Positions 33,342 through 41,564 of a DNA stretch of 42,718 nt are shown one piece after another. Position numbers and translations under genes: made by a program. This DNA comes from Parasutterella muris (lineage in GTDB: Bacteria; Pseudomonadota; Gammaproteobacteria; Burkholderiales; Burkholderiaceae_F): positions 1 to 42,718 of the forward strand of contig NZ_CALPCV010000022.1 in the NCBI RefSeq assembly GCF_943193095.1. The letters are read 5' to 3'. Within the stretch, counting starts at the first letter, position 1. Every line of letters begins with the position of its first letter. The notes beneath the pieces were generated by a model, which ran no database searches, had not been told where the DNA came from, and saw only the letters and a program-made list of their open reading frames with translations.

Positions 33342-33379
33342 CTCTCCAGCTAGAGAGCCGGGCACTCTGGGAGAGTCAA
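33342..33379 (-). other. Intercistronic stem-loop between argH-like and alcohol dehydrogenase genes
   Basis: GACTCTCC (33342-33349) can pair with GGAGAGTC (33372-33379), with a further small hairpin (CTCT...AGAG) inside. It lies directly after the lyase stop codon and before the dehydrogenase ribosome binding site. It may stabilise the upstream message or lower downstream expression. Confidence 0.4.
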
Positions 33380-34897
33380 TTATTTAGAGCGAGCAAAAAG
33401 TTCTTGGATCTTAGCTTCAGTTCTTTCCTTCGCATCGTTCAGCTGTCCGCAGCGCTGCTCAACGATTTTTTCGTTTTCCTGAATCCCTAGATGAAGTTCA
33501 TCAAGTTGACGAACGACTTCTTCCGGAGCGGAGCCGCCGAGAGAATTCTTGGAGTAAGCGTTTTTTACCGGGTCAAGACCAAGCTGAATTTGTTCGTTTG
33601 TGACTTTAGTGTCAATACCAAAAAGATTTTTTGCAATTGGAGCAATTACGGCAACATCAATTTCACTGGCTTTCTTGTTGTGTTCAAGCATGTGGTTGAC
33701 TACATGGGCAACGATGTCATGTGCTGTACGGAACGAAATTCCATCGGCACGAACGAGGGTATTAGCAAGCTCTGCCATTGTGCAGAAATTGTTTGTTGCG
33801 GTCTGAACCATCAGCTTCTTGTTAAGCTTGATTCCTCTGAAGGTTACATTGAGCAATTCAATGCAGGCCTTCATTTCGTTGAAAGCTGTCCAAAGTAATG
33901 TGGGTCCTTCTCCGCTGCTTTCGTTGTTGTGAGTGTAAGGAGTGTTCTTCATAACCATCCATGCAGCGACACAGCAGCCCTCGACATTGGAGGATTTGCC
34001 TTTAACATGCTCAAGAGTCCATGGGTTTTTCTTTTGCGGCATGATAGAGGAACAAACCGCAACTTCATCGGCGACTTCTACATAACCGTAGTCCGGGGTT
34101 GCCCAAACGTAAAGGTCTTGGCACAGTCTGGTAAAAGTATTGGCCGCAATCCCAAAAGCCGACAGGATTTCGAGAATATAGTCGCGTGAGCCGACGGCAT
34201 CAATCGAATTGCCGAGGGGAGCGTTAAAGCCAAGCAGATCAGATGTGAAATTACGGTCAATGCTCCAGGTAGTGGACCCCATTGATCCGCCACCGAGTGG
34301 ACAGAGATTCAGCTGACTCCAGGCGTTTTCGATGCGGGCGTAGTCACGAGACATTCCATTGAGGATCGCAGAACAATACTGGGCGAATGTGATCGGCTCA
34401 GAGGGCTGCAGATGCGTATATCCGGCCATAACGGCGTCTGTATTGTTGCGGGCAACGGTTTCGATTGTCTTTCGCATCTCGTTATAAAGACGGCAGATTT
34501 CCAGATAAAGCTTGCGCACATCCATACGGCAGACTGTGGCGTAAAGATCGTTGCGGGATCTGGCGGTGTGCTGCTGGCCTCCGACTTCAATGCCTACCTT
34601 CGAGATCAGGTAGTTTTCCATATTGAAATACATTTCTTCCAGCTCAGGGCGAAGCGGGAAGCTCGGGGTGTCACCCATTGCGGTCATTTCTTCAGCGACT
34701 TCAAGGATCTTTGCGGCGACATCCGTTTTGATGATGCCTTGTTTCTCCAGCATTAAGACGTGCGCTTTATTGCACTGGACATAATTTTGGAACGAACGTT
34801 CCGCTTCTTCTGCGCTGATGCTCGGTTCGATAACGTACTTGATGACTTCCGCTGCGGGGGGCTGTTTGATTTTGCCTCTGTTGTTGCCTTGAATCAT
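33380..34897 (-). CDS. argH: Argininosuccinate lyase-like protein (ArgH family)
   Basis: A 505-aa superfamily member of the ArgH branch, longer than E. coli ArgH (457) through an N-terminal extension. Active-site segments are intact: HTARSRND (110-117), YTHLQPSEPITFAQY with H162, and the SS loop SSIMPQKKNP (283-292). AAGGAAATC precedes the ATG. It is the first gene of an operon with an iron alcohol dehydrogenase. No other arginine biosynthetic gene is nearby, and neighbours are catabolic. ArgH-branch enzymes acting on other N-substituted aspartates are known (ethylenediamine-disuccinate lyase), so a catabolic C-N lyase is as likely as true argininosuccinate lyase. Confidence 0.82.
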   Translation of the reverse strand: MIQGNNRGKIKQPPAAEVIKYVIEPSISAEEAERSFQNYVQCNKAHVLMLEKQGIIKTDVAAKILEVAEEMTAMGDTPSFPLRPELEEMYFNMENYLISKVGIEVGGQQHTARSRNDLYATVCRMDVRKLYLEICRLYNEMRKTIETVARNNTDAVMAGYTHLQPSEPITFAQYCSAILNGMSRDYARIENAWSQLNLCPLGGGSMGSTTWSIDRNFTSDLLGFNAPLGNSIDAVGSRDYILEILSAFGIAANTFTRLCQDLYVWATPDYGYVEVADEVAVCSSIMPQKKNPWTLEHVKGKSSNVEGCCVAAWMVMKNTPYTHNNESSGEGPTLLWTAFNEMKACIELLNVTFRGIKLNKKLMVQTATNNFCTMAELANTLVRADGISFRTAHDIVAHVVNHMLEHNKKASEIDVAVIAPIAKNLFGIDTKVTNEQIQLGLDPVKNAYSKNSLGGSAPEEVVRQLDELHLGIQENEKIVEQRCGQLNDAKERTEAKIQELFARSK

Positions 34898-35025
34898 TTA
34901 TGATTTCCTTGGTTTGTGTTTAAGACAGTCTCATTTTTGTGTATCGGTTATCAAACAACAACAACCATATATAAAGCTTATAACACGGGATTAAAAACGT
35001 TAATGGGATCGCCTCAGGCACAGTT

Positions 35026-35059
35026 GATAAAAAAGGCCTTCAATGAAGACTGAAGGCCT
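35026..35059 (-). terminator. Terminator of the M20 peptidase gene
   Basis: A 9-bp stem (AGGCCTTCA with TGAAGGCCT). On the reverse strand it is followed by TTTTTATCAAC, 18 bases past the peptidase stop. Confidence 0.8.
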
Positions 35060-35076
35060 GTGTCCTTATCGTTCTT

Positions 35077-36262
35077 TTAACTAAGAGCGTTGACTACTGT
35101 CATCATATAGACCTTGATGAAGTCAAGATATTTCTGCGTGCTGATCTTTTCGTTGGCTTTGCCCATTTCATTTTCGCCGTTAGCGGCGCCGAAGTTTGGA
35201 ATCGGCATGTGAGTTGCTTTACGGATCCAGGCGGCGTCTGAGCCCCAGGGTTCAGCAACCATTTCCACGTCTTTACCCATGACTTCCTTGTACGACTTGG
35301 CGACTAGCTGGATAAACGGGTCATCCTTTGGGATGTCCAGAAGCGGGCGTCTTGAGGTGACCGTGAGCTGATAGTTAAAGGAATCGTCTTCTTTCTTCAG
35401 AGCGTCCAAGACATCAGTAATCTCTTTCAATGCTTCGTCATGGTTTTCTCCTGGGACTAAGCGTCGATCGAACCAGAATGTTGCCTCAGACGGGTAGACA
35501 TTAGCTGCCTTGCCGGAGTTCATAACGGCAATGGTGAGGTGCGGAGGCGGCAGTCCTTTCGAGGAGGGACGTGTGATCAGGGTGCTGTTGAGCACCTCCA
35601 GTTCCCCGATAGCTGTGACGGCTTTTTGAAGTGCTGTTTTCCCTTTGTAGAGCAGCGCGGTATGTCCGGGCTCGGATTTATAAGAAATGTAGCCTCTCAA
35701 AATTCCGCCGTGCTGAGGGACGAGCATTCCGTCACTCGGCTCCATGCAAATACCAAAATCGCCGCGCAGATAGCCTTTGCTGAGCAGATATTGAACGCCA
35801 AGCTCGCCTCCGAACTCCTCGTCGCACATCCAGCTTAAAAGCACATTACCCTTGGGGTCAAACCCCATTTTTCTTAGGAAGATAACCGCCATGAGTGCGC
35901 CGGCGTCTCCGCCTTTCATATCAGAAGCGCCTCTGCCGTATATGCAGCCTTCATGCTCTTTTCCCGACCACGGGCCGAACATACCGGGGTCCTCCGGATC
36001 CGGAGGAAACACGTCCATATGACCGTTAAAAACGAAAGTTTTTCCTTTTTGACTGCCTTCCCACAAAGCAAGCAGATTCGGACGGTGAGGCTTCGATTCG
36101 ATCCACATTGAGGCCGCTGTCCTTCATGCGCTTTTCAAAGACGAAACTGACCGGCTCTTCGTCTCCGGTCACGCTAGGGGTCCTCAGGAGCTCCTGAAGG
36201 CATTCGATAGCTTCGGTTCGGTTGGTTTCTACAAAGTCTGAGATTTCTTTGGCTGTAATCAT
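35077..36262 (-). pseudogene. M20-family metallopeptidase/deacylase, single-base frameshift
   Basis: ArgE/DapE/CPG2-type enzyme (amide hydrolase), about 394 aa if intact. The 5' part begins at 36262 (MITAKEISDFVETNRTEAIE) and reads to GLNV. The main part continues in a shifted frame (IESKPHRPNLLALWEG). One extra base near 36104-36110 (GTGG) explains the shift. The body keeps NGHMDVFPP, GRGASDMKGGDAG and DEEFGG metal-site motifs, but the last ligand motif, usually AHxxNE, reads MGKANEK with no His. The downstream frame is long and clean, so the shift is recent, a sequencing error, or programmed. It lies upstream of the argH-like operon behind its own terminator, beside a decayed LysR gene transcribed divergently. 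Confidence 0.8.
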
Positions 36263-36369
36263 TTTTTCCTATGAGGGAGTTTAGAGAGAACAATGATCAG
36301 ACTGCTCCTAACATAAGAAAAAGAATATATTTATAATCAAAGTATTATATTTAGTATTGATTTTGACTT

Positions 36370-37341
36370 ATGCAGAAGCATCAGTCGAATTGGGATCTTT
36401 GCAACTCTGTTATGGCACGTTACCGTTTTTATGTGTGCTGCGAAAGTCGGATCTTTTTCTTTAGCTGCAGAGACGCTCTCTGTCACATAGCCTTCGGTGT
36501 CCCTTTCCGTTAAATTTATTGAGGATAAACTGGGTTTCGATCTGTTTGAGCGTTCGACAAGACCGCTTCGCCTCACACCGGAGGGAAGCGCGGTGATGGA
36601 ATTGCTCCAGCGATACCGAATGGAGTTCTCTGAACTGCTGCAGCGTATTCGCAGTGACAACTTTATTCGTCCGATTCTGCGCATCGGATTAATAGAATCA
36701 ATCGCGGCTTTTGCTGCGGCCTCCCTTGTAAAGTCACTCAAACCTTTATGCGGTCAGCTGAGACTTAAGGTCGCTACATCGGAAACGCTGATGGCGCAGA
36801 TTTCCAACAGAGAGCTCGATGCGGCGATTATTTCCTCAGAACTTTACTCCGGAGAATATTTTGATCCGGAGCCGATTTTCTCGTCTCCGCTGGTACTGAT
36901 GCTTCCGATCGATTCCCCTATTGAAGTGATTGACAGTTGGGCTACTCTGCTCCGAGCGGGAATCCCGTTTATCCATCATCCCAAGATTACAGCGGACGGG
37001 ATTGCCATACAGAGGTTTACAGACCGCTTTTCTCTTAATTTTCCCTACATGTTGGAAGCGGATAACAATCGAGCGATTTTCCAAATGATTTCCGCCGGAT
37101 TGGGATGGAGTTTTTTCAGCCGTGGAGCCTTTTTGAAAGCGGACCGCTAACGACGGTGAAAATTTTAAAAGCTCCTGTCGCTATGCCGAGCCGTAAGGTT
37201 CAGTTGGTTTGTCCGCATCTATCAGATCGAACAATACGGGAAACGATTAAAAAGTCACTGTCGAGTCTGGTTGTCCAAAAGAGCGAAACCCGACTTAGTC
37301 CCTTAGCCCCTTGGCTTTGCCGCGAGATAAAGATTTATTAA
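36370..37341 (+). pseudogene. LysR-family regulator, decayed (amber codon and two frameshifts)
   Basis: Remnant of a LysR gene of about 320 codons. Reading starts at 36370 (MQKHQSNWDLCNSVMARYRFYVCCES), shifts frame near 36445-36455 (SFSLAAETLSVT), and meets TAG at 36488-36490 exactly where paralogs have the Gln of TQxSVS. It then runs as PSVSLSVKFIEDKLGFDLFERSTRPLRLTPEG through the effector domain, and shifts again near 37115 to a C-terminal piece (VKILKAPVAMPSRKVQLV). It belongs to the paralog group of the LysR genes at 23124 and 40447. It is divergent from the M20 peptidase gene, which is also frameshifted: a regulator-target pair decaying together. Confidence 0.85.
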
Positions 37342-37342
37342 A

Positions 37343-37375
37343 AAGCCGAAGGCCTCATGGAAAGAGGCTTCGGCT
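37343..37375 (-). terminator. Terminator of the formiminotransferase-hutD operon
   Basis: A 12-bp stem with one bulge (AGCCGAAGGCCTC with GAGGCTTCGGCT), between convergent genes. On the reverse strand it is followed by TTTTAATAAAT. Confidence 0.75.
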
Positions 37376-37418
37376 AAGCAATTGCGGCTTCTGATTAATT
37401 TCTATGACGGACCGTTAT

Positions 37419-38009
37419 CTAATATCCGCACGGAGCATCCGGCTTTCTCGGGGAGATGGAAGCAGACTCTGCTGTGTCTGTGTCTTCGCTAAGGAAGTAG
37501 AGGAAGTCTTCTTCGTGAAGTGAAAGAGATCCTTCTAGCGAAGCACCGGAGCAGTGAAATACGGTATCAGCGGTGCAGAAGAATCCTGCTAGATACTGTT
37601 TTTGGGGATCGAAAGAGAATTCAGCTGATCCTTTGACAGCCTGAACTGCACCGGAGAAGGAGTTATCCGTAAGAAGATTGAAATCCTCATAGGCCCCCTC
37701 AGATGTTGTTTTCCAGGCACCTTGGAAGATATCTATCTCGTAGGGCTCGAGATGCACGGACTTTTTCTCTCCCGACTGCAAGACATGCTCCATTTGAAGC
37801 AAACCTTTTCTCGGGCTGATATGACGGGTAAAGCCCGTGAAATCAGAAAAGAGTGAAGAGCCTCCGAAGTAGACAGCGGAAGAAACACGGATTTTAAAAT
37901 CCTTGTTTTCCCATGTGGAGCCTTCCGGCAGAAGCAGGACTTCCTCTGTGCTTCCGCCTGCCCATGAGTGGACGATACAGTCTGTTTTTGAGTTTAGTCT
38001 GACAGCCAT
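37419..38009 (-). CDS. hutD: HutD-family protein
   Basis: A 196-aa cupin-fold HutD/Ves-family protein, found in histidine-utilisation clusters; its biochemical role is not established. Family features: NSKTDCIVHSWAGGSTEEV near the N-terminus, FKIRVSSAVYFGGSSLFSDFTGFTRHI, and LEPYEIDIFQGAW. The start at 38009 (MAVRLNSK) has an AGAGG site 7 bases upstream; the ATG at 38045 would overlap the upstream gene. It lies 10 bases after the formiminotransferase gene as the last gene of the operon. The C-terminus is variable. Confidence 0.85.
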   Translation of the reverse strand: MAVRLNSKTDCIVHSWAGGSTEEVLLLPEGSTWENKDFKIRVSSAVYFGGSSLFSDFTGFTRHISPRKGLLQMEHVLQSGEKKSVHLEPYEIDIFQGAWKTTSEGAYEDFNLLTDNSFSGAVQAVKGSAEFSFDPQKQYLAGFFCTADTVFHCSGASLEGSLSLHEEDFLYFLSEDTDTAESASISPRKPDAPCGY

Positions 38010-38019
38010 GATCTGCCTC

Positions 38020-38898
38020 TTAAAGGATCTGTTTCTTGCGATCAAAACCTTCGAGCTGCATATAGAATTCGCAACAGTCCATCAGAGCGTCGAAAGGGAC
38101 CATTCCGCAGACTTCAGTGCCGATAATGCTGAGGCCGTAGCGTCTTGCTTCGCTTCTGACCATTTCGATAATTCTGTAAAGTGGAACAATCTTGTAATTA
38201 ATCATGCAGCTGACTTGGCAGACATTGCGTTCAGCGATGTAAACGCCAATTGCTCGAGCATCCTCATAACCTCCTTTTGCCTCACGGAAGGACTGGGCAA
38301 TGTGTTTTGCAATCTTTACATCCGGAGTGTTGAGCGTGATGTTGAAGGTAACCATCGGGCCTCTTACGCCAAGAGGCATAGCGCCTGCAGTTGGGTGCAT
38401 TTTGGCTTCGTCGTAGTCGGGAGCCCATTCCGGCTGAGAGATGAGTTCGCAGAGGCCTTCATATTCCGGGTGACGGACGTTCTGGAGTTTAACGCGTTCC
38501 GGTTTTTTAGCCGCTTTTTCATAGAGGTAGACCGGGACTTTCAGTTCAGAGGAGACTCTTTCGGCCAACTGATTTGCGTATTCGACACATTCTTCCATTG
38601 TTACATCTTCGATCGGGATGATCGGGCTTGCGTCAATCGCACCGATGCGCGGATGCTCACCCTTATGGTGATTCATGTCGATGTTTTCTACAGCGGCCTT
38701 GCATGCTCTGAATGTTGCTTCTAAGACTGCCTGAGGTTCCCCGATGATCGTGTGAACGCAGCGGTTATAAGCAGGGTCCACATTGACGTTAATAAGGCGC
38801 GCGTTGGGAACGGAGGCAGCAGCTTCAGAGATCTTGTCAATGACTGCCTGATTCTTTCCTTCACTAACATTTGGAATACATTCGATAATTTTTGACAT
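38020..38898 (-). CDS. ftcD: Glutamate formimidoyltransferase
   Basis: A 292-aa enzyme corresponding to the N-terminal formiminotransferase half of mammalian FTCD. It transfers the formimino group of N-formimino-L-glutamate to tetrahydrofolate. Typical segments: IECIPNVSEGKN at the N-terminus, ATFRACKAAVENIDM, HKGEHPRIGAIDASPIIPI, and GVRGPMVTFNITLNT. The cyclodeaminase is a separate gene ending 3 bases upstream. It is part of a three-gene unit, cyclodeaminase - formiminotransferase - hutD. Histidase, urocanase and imidazolonepropionase genes are not in the window. Confidence 0.92.
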   Translation of the reverse strand: MSKIIECIPNVSEGKNQAVIDKISEAAASVPNARLINVNVDPAYNRCVHTIIGEPQAVLEATFRACKAAVENIDMNHHKGEHPRIGAIDASPIIPIEDVTMEECVEYANQLAERVSSELKVPVYLYEKAAKKPERVKLQNVRHPEYEGLCELISQPEWAPDYDEAKMHPTAGAMPLGVRGPMVTFNITLNTPDVKIAKHIAQSFREAKGGYEDARAIGVYIAERNVCQVSCMINYKIVPLYRIIEMVRSEARRYGLSIIGTEVCGMVPFDALMDCCEFYMQLEGFDRKKQIL

Positions 38899-38901
38899 TT
38901 T

Positions 38902-39540
38902 TTACTCCTTAGAAAGTTTCTTATATCCGATCGCCAGTAAGGCTTCCTCAGATTCACGAGCCATTTTCTCGCTTTCCTCTATGTTTCGAAGGGCTGCTTT
39001 TACATAGGCATCATCCTTGATAGAGCCTAAGTTAATACGGGCATTTAGGAGAGCTCCTAGAACTGCGTTTCTCGCATTCATTGCTGCGATCATTGCGTCG
39101 GTGATTGCGTTTTGGTTGCCCTCGAGCAGCGTGGGAATGAGTTCAAAGATTTCGGTAGAGACAAGTGCCACCTCCAGCGGAACTTTAGAGGCGAGTTTAA
39201 GAGCCTCCTGAATCTTCTCTTTTCTCCGCAGCTTTTCTTCCTCCGTTGCTTTTGGCAGTTTAAATGCAGCCATAACACTGTCAAAGCTCGCTGCATCCTT
39301 TTCGACGAGAGTGAGAAGACGTGCCTGCAGAGAGTTCGCTTTCTCTTTAATGGCCAAAAATTCCGGAGATGGCGAACCGTCTTTAGGAAGACTAAGGTTT
39401 GCGACCATTTCAGCTAAAGATGCAGCCAACGCTCCTGAAAGGGCGGAAATACTTCCTCCGCCCGGGGTTGGAGCTTCGGAGGCTGTAACTTCGCAGAATT
39501 CAGTTACGGTGAGGTCGGTTAAGTTGTTTATGGGATTCAT
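38902..39540 (-). CDS. Formimidoyltetrahydrofolate cyclodeaminase
   Basis: A 212-aa, mostly helical enzyme of the cyclodeaminase/methenyl-THF cyclohydrolase (FTCD C-terminal) family. It converts 5-formimino-THF to 5,10-methenyl-THF plus ammonia. The signature APTPGGGSISALSGALAASLAEMV is at residues 23-46, followed by the long DAASFDSVMAAFKLPKATEEE helix region. It is the first intact gene of the operon with formiminotransferase and hutD, and is preceded closely by the Dcu remnant on the same strand, which may once have been the operon's uptake gene. Confidence 0.9.
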   Translation of the reverse strand: MNPINNLTDLTVTEFCEVTASEAPTPGGGSISALSGALAASLAEMVANLSLPKDGSPSPEFLAIKEKANSLQARLLTLVEKDAASFDSVMAAFKLPKATEEEKLRRKEKIQEALKLASKVPLEVALVSTEIFELIPTLLEGNQNAITDAMIAAMNARNAVLGALLNARINLGSIKDDAYVKAALRNIEESEKMARESEEALLAIGYKKLSKE

Positions 39541-39557
39541 GTTTAATCCAATCCTTT

Positions 39558-40231
39558 TTATTGCAGAACGAGCGGCGCGATTAAGAATGCAGCGGCGACA
39601 CTGGTGATTGTCGTAACCATACCGGGAAGGAGATAAGAATGGTTGATTATGAATCGACCAATTTTTGTTGTACCTGTTGAATCAAAGGTGACTCCGGCAA
39701 CGATTGTGACCGGAATACATATAAGCATGATTTGCTCCATGCCGATTCCATGCGGAGTCAGTAGGACAATCAAGCTGCCATTGCTGCAGAAACGGGGCTT
39801 GCTGTAATTGCCTGTTGGCTCGCTACGACGGAGATAGGCATCGGTCTTTCAGGACATACACCTGTTTCTCTGGAAACATTAGCGATAACAGGCAACAAGG
39901 CAAAAGCGATATTTCCAGTTCTCGCCATGATTGTGAAAAGATAGCAAACCATCGAGGCTAAGAAAGAGATGTATTTTGGATTTGCACGAAGGATACGTTC
40001 GGCAACATCTACTAGAAAATCTATTCCGCTCGCTACATGCAACGCAGCCGCAGCGACAATAACGGATGTGATGATCAGCATCACATCCATTGGAGGGGAG
40101 GAAGGGGCGAGGCCGCAGAAAATAGCAAGAACAGCAAGCTTCATACCGCCGGCGATACCTAAAAAGATACCGCCTAATCTTGTGCCAATAGCTAAGGCGA
40201 CGAGGACAACTAAGAGCTCAACTGCAAACAT
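39558..40231 (-). pseudogene. Dcu-family transporter remnant with frameshift and large internal deletion
   Basis: Remains of a second DcuA/DcuB-family carrier. The N-terminal 153 residues (MFAVELLVVLVALAIGTRLGG to SPVSAAMAA) are intact and meet a stop at 39768-39770. The next residues of the family sequence (LIVLLTPHGIGMEQIMLICIPVTIVAG) continue in another frame, then jump to the family C-terminus (VTFDSTGTTKIGRFIINHSYLLPGM). About 220 central residues are missing. It lies 17 bases upstream of the cyclodeaminase gene on the same strand. It is too damaged to transport. It differs from the Dcu gene at 16095, so it is an older separate paralog. Confidence 0.85.
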
Positions 40232-40446
40232 AATCTGTACTCCTTGGTTGGCATTTCAAAAGAGTATTAGAAGAGGAGGAGGCTGTAGACTGATTACTCT
40301 TGATTTGTAGTGAGGCGAACAGCCGACAGCAGAGTCCAATTTAATCGAGAAGTTATAAAACAGCGAGAGAGTTGAAGCTTCACTAACAAGTGATATTATT
40401 CTCAAATAATGATCCCTGAATAGCAGAGATAGGAAGGAGACTGGAA

Positions 40447-41428
40447 GTGACAGCAGGCTTAAGAGACTTCAGTGGTTTCTATACTCGCAGCTGTGAGATT
40501 TTTATTGTATGCGCCCGTCTTAAATCCTTCTCTGCCGCAACGGAAGTGCTGCAGACAAGTCAGTCATCCATTTCTCAGACAATAAAGCGTTTAGAGAATT
40601 CCCTCCAGTTTAATCTTTTTGAGAGGGAGACTAGACCTCTGAGAACAACGCAGGAAGGTGAGGCGCTTTACAAGAAACTCACTCTTGATGCCGAGCAGAA
40701 TCGAAGGATGATAGAACTGTTTCGTACAAGAAATTATTTAAAGCCGGTATTAGATATTGGTTTAATTGAATCAGCAGCCTCGTTCTGCGGTGCGGAACTC
40801 ACGCAGGCTTTGAAAGGCAGTGTTGGTTCAGTTGAGGCTGAGTGTTGAGACGTCTGACAAACTTTTGATGAGTCTAATGGAGCGAGAACTGGACATGGCT
40901 GTTGTATCCGTGCCGGAAGTTTTATCTCCCACTCTGCAATGGAATCTTTTATTTTTAGAACCCTGGGTCGTACTTTTCCCAAAGAGTTATCCTCTTCCGT
41001 CTCACGATCCTTTGAGCTGGGAAGAGCTCCAGCTCTGTGGTCTGCCTTTTATTTATCATGGGAAATACACTGCAAACAGCCGATGTTTTAATGCTATTAA
41101 GGGTTTTGAAAGAAGAGCTCCGACAAATAAGTTTGAGCTTGACAGCAACTTCATGATTTATGAGTTTGTCAGCCAAGGTATAGGCTGGAGCATTACTCAG
41201 CCGCAAGGTATTTCTTTGTTTAGAAGTTCTTCCAAAATTCAGGTAAGGAGGGCTCCTGCGGAGTTAGAGAAGCGAAAAGTTTTTTTAGTTGCCCGCAGGA
41301 ACTGCAGTGAGGATCTGCAAGCGAAAGTCTGTAGAACAATTCAACAGATTATTCAGAGAAAAGTTGAAGATACATTGGGACAAAGTGTCTCGTGGCTTCC
41401 TAAAGAATTTCAGTTTGTATCCGACTGA
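40447..41428 (+). pseudogene. LysR-family regulator, single frameshift
   Basis: A LysR gene of about 326 codons split by one frameshift. The 5' part starts at GTG 40447 after AAGGAGA, with FSAATEVLQTSQSSISQTIKRLE and LFERETRPLRTTQEG, and ends ALKGSVG. The 3' part continues in another frame as VQLRLSVETSDKLLMSLMERELDMAVVS through LVARRNCSEDLQ to the normal C-terminus. The shift lies near 40815-40830. It is divergent from the Dcu remnant, again a regulator and target decaying together. It belongs to the same paralog group as the LysR genes at 23124 and 36370. A sequencing error would restore a normal gene. Confidence 0.82.
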
Positions 41429-41503
41429 CAGGAAAGAAAACAATAGTTTGTACATTTTGAGATAGATGAGCTTTGAAGAAGAATCCCGTTGGAGCTTGCT
41501 TCT

Positions 41504-41549
41504 AATTGTTGCTAGGAATTTGAACTTTCTGCAAGTTTTTAACTTCAAT
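41504..41549 (+). repeat. Porin 5'-flank repeat, copy 1
   Basis: A 46-bp stretch just upstream of the porin start that recurs at 42672-42718 with a one-base indel. Containing the untranslated leader of the porin, it marks a duplicated porin unit. Confidence 0.85.
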
Positions 41550-41564
41550 TGGAGTATTTCTCAA

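Noticed and set aside
41466..41564. N-terminal extension of the porin frame
   Set aside because: It covers the duplicated untranslated flank and lacks signal-peptide character; the ATG at 41565 gives a standard signal peptide.
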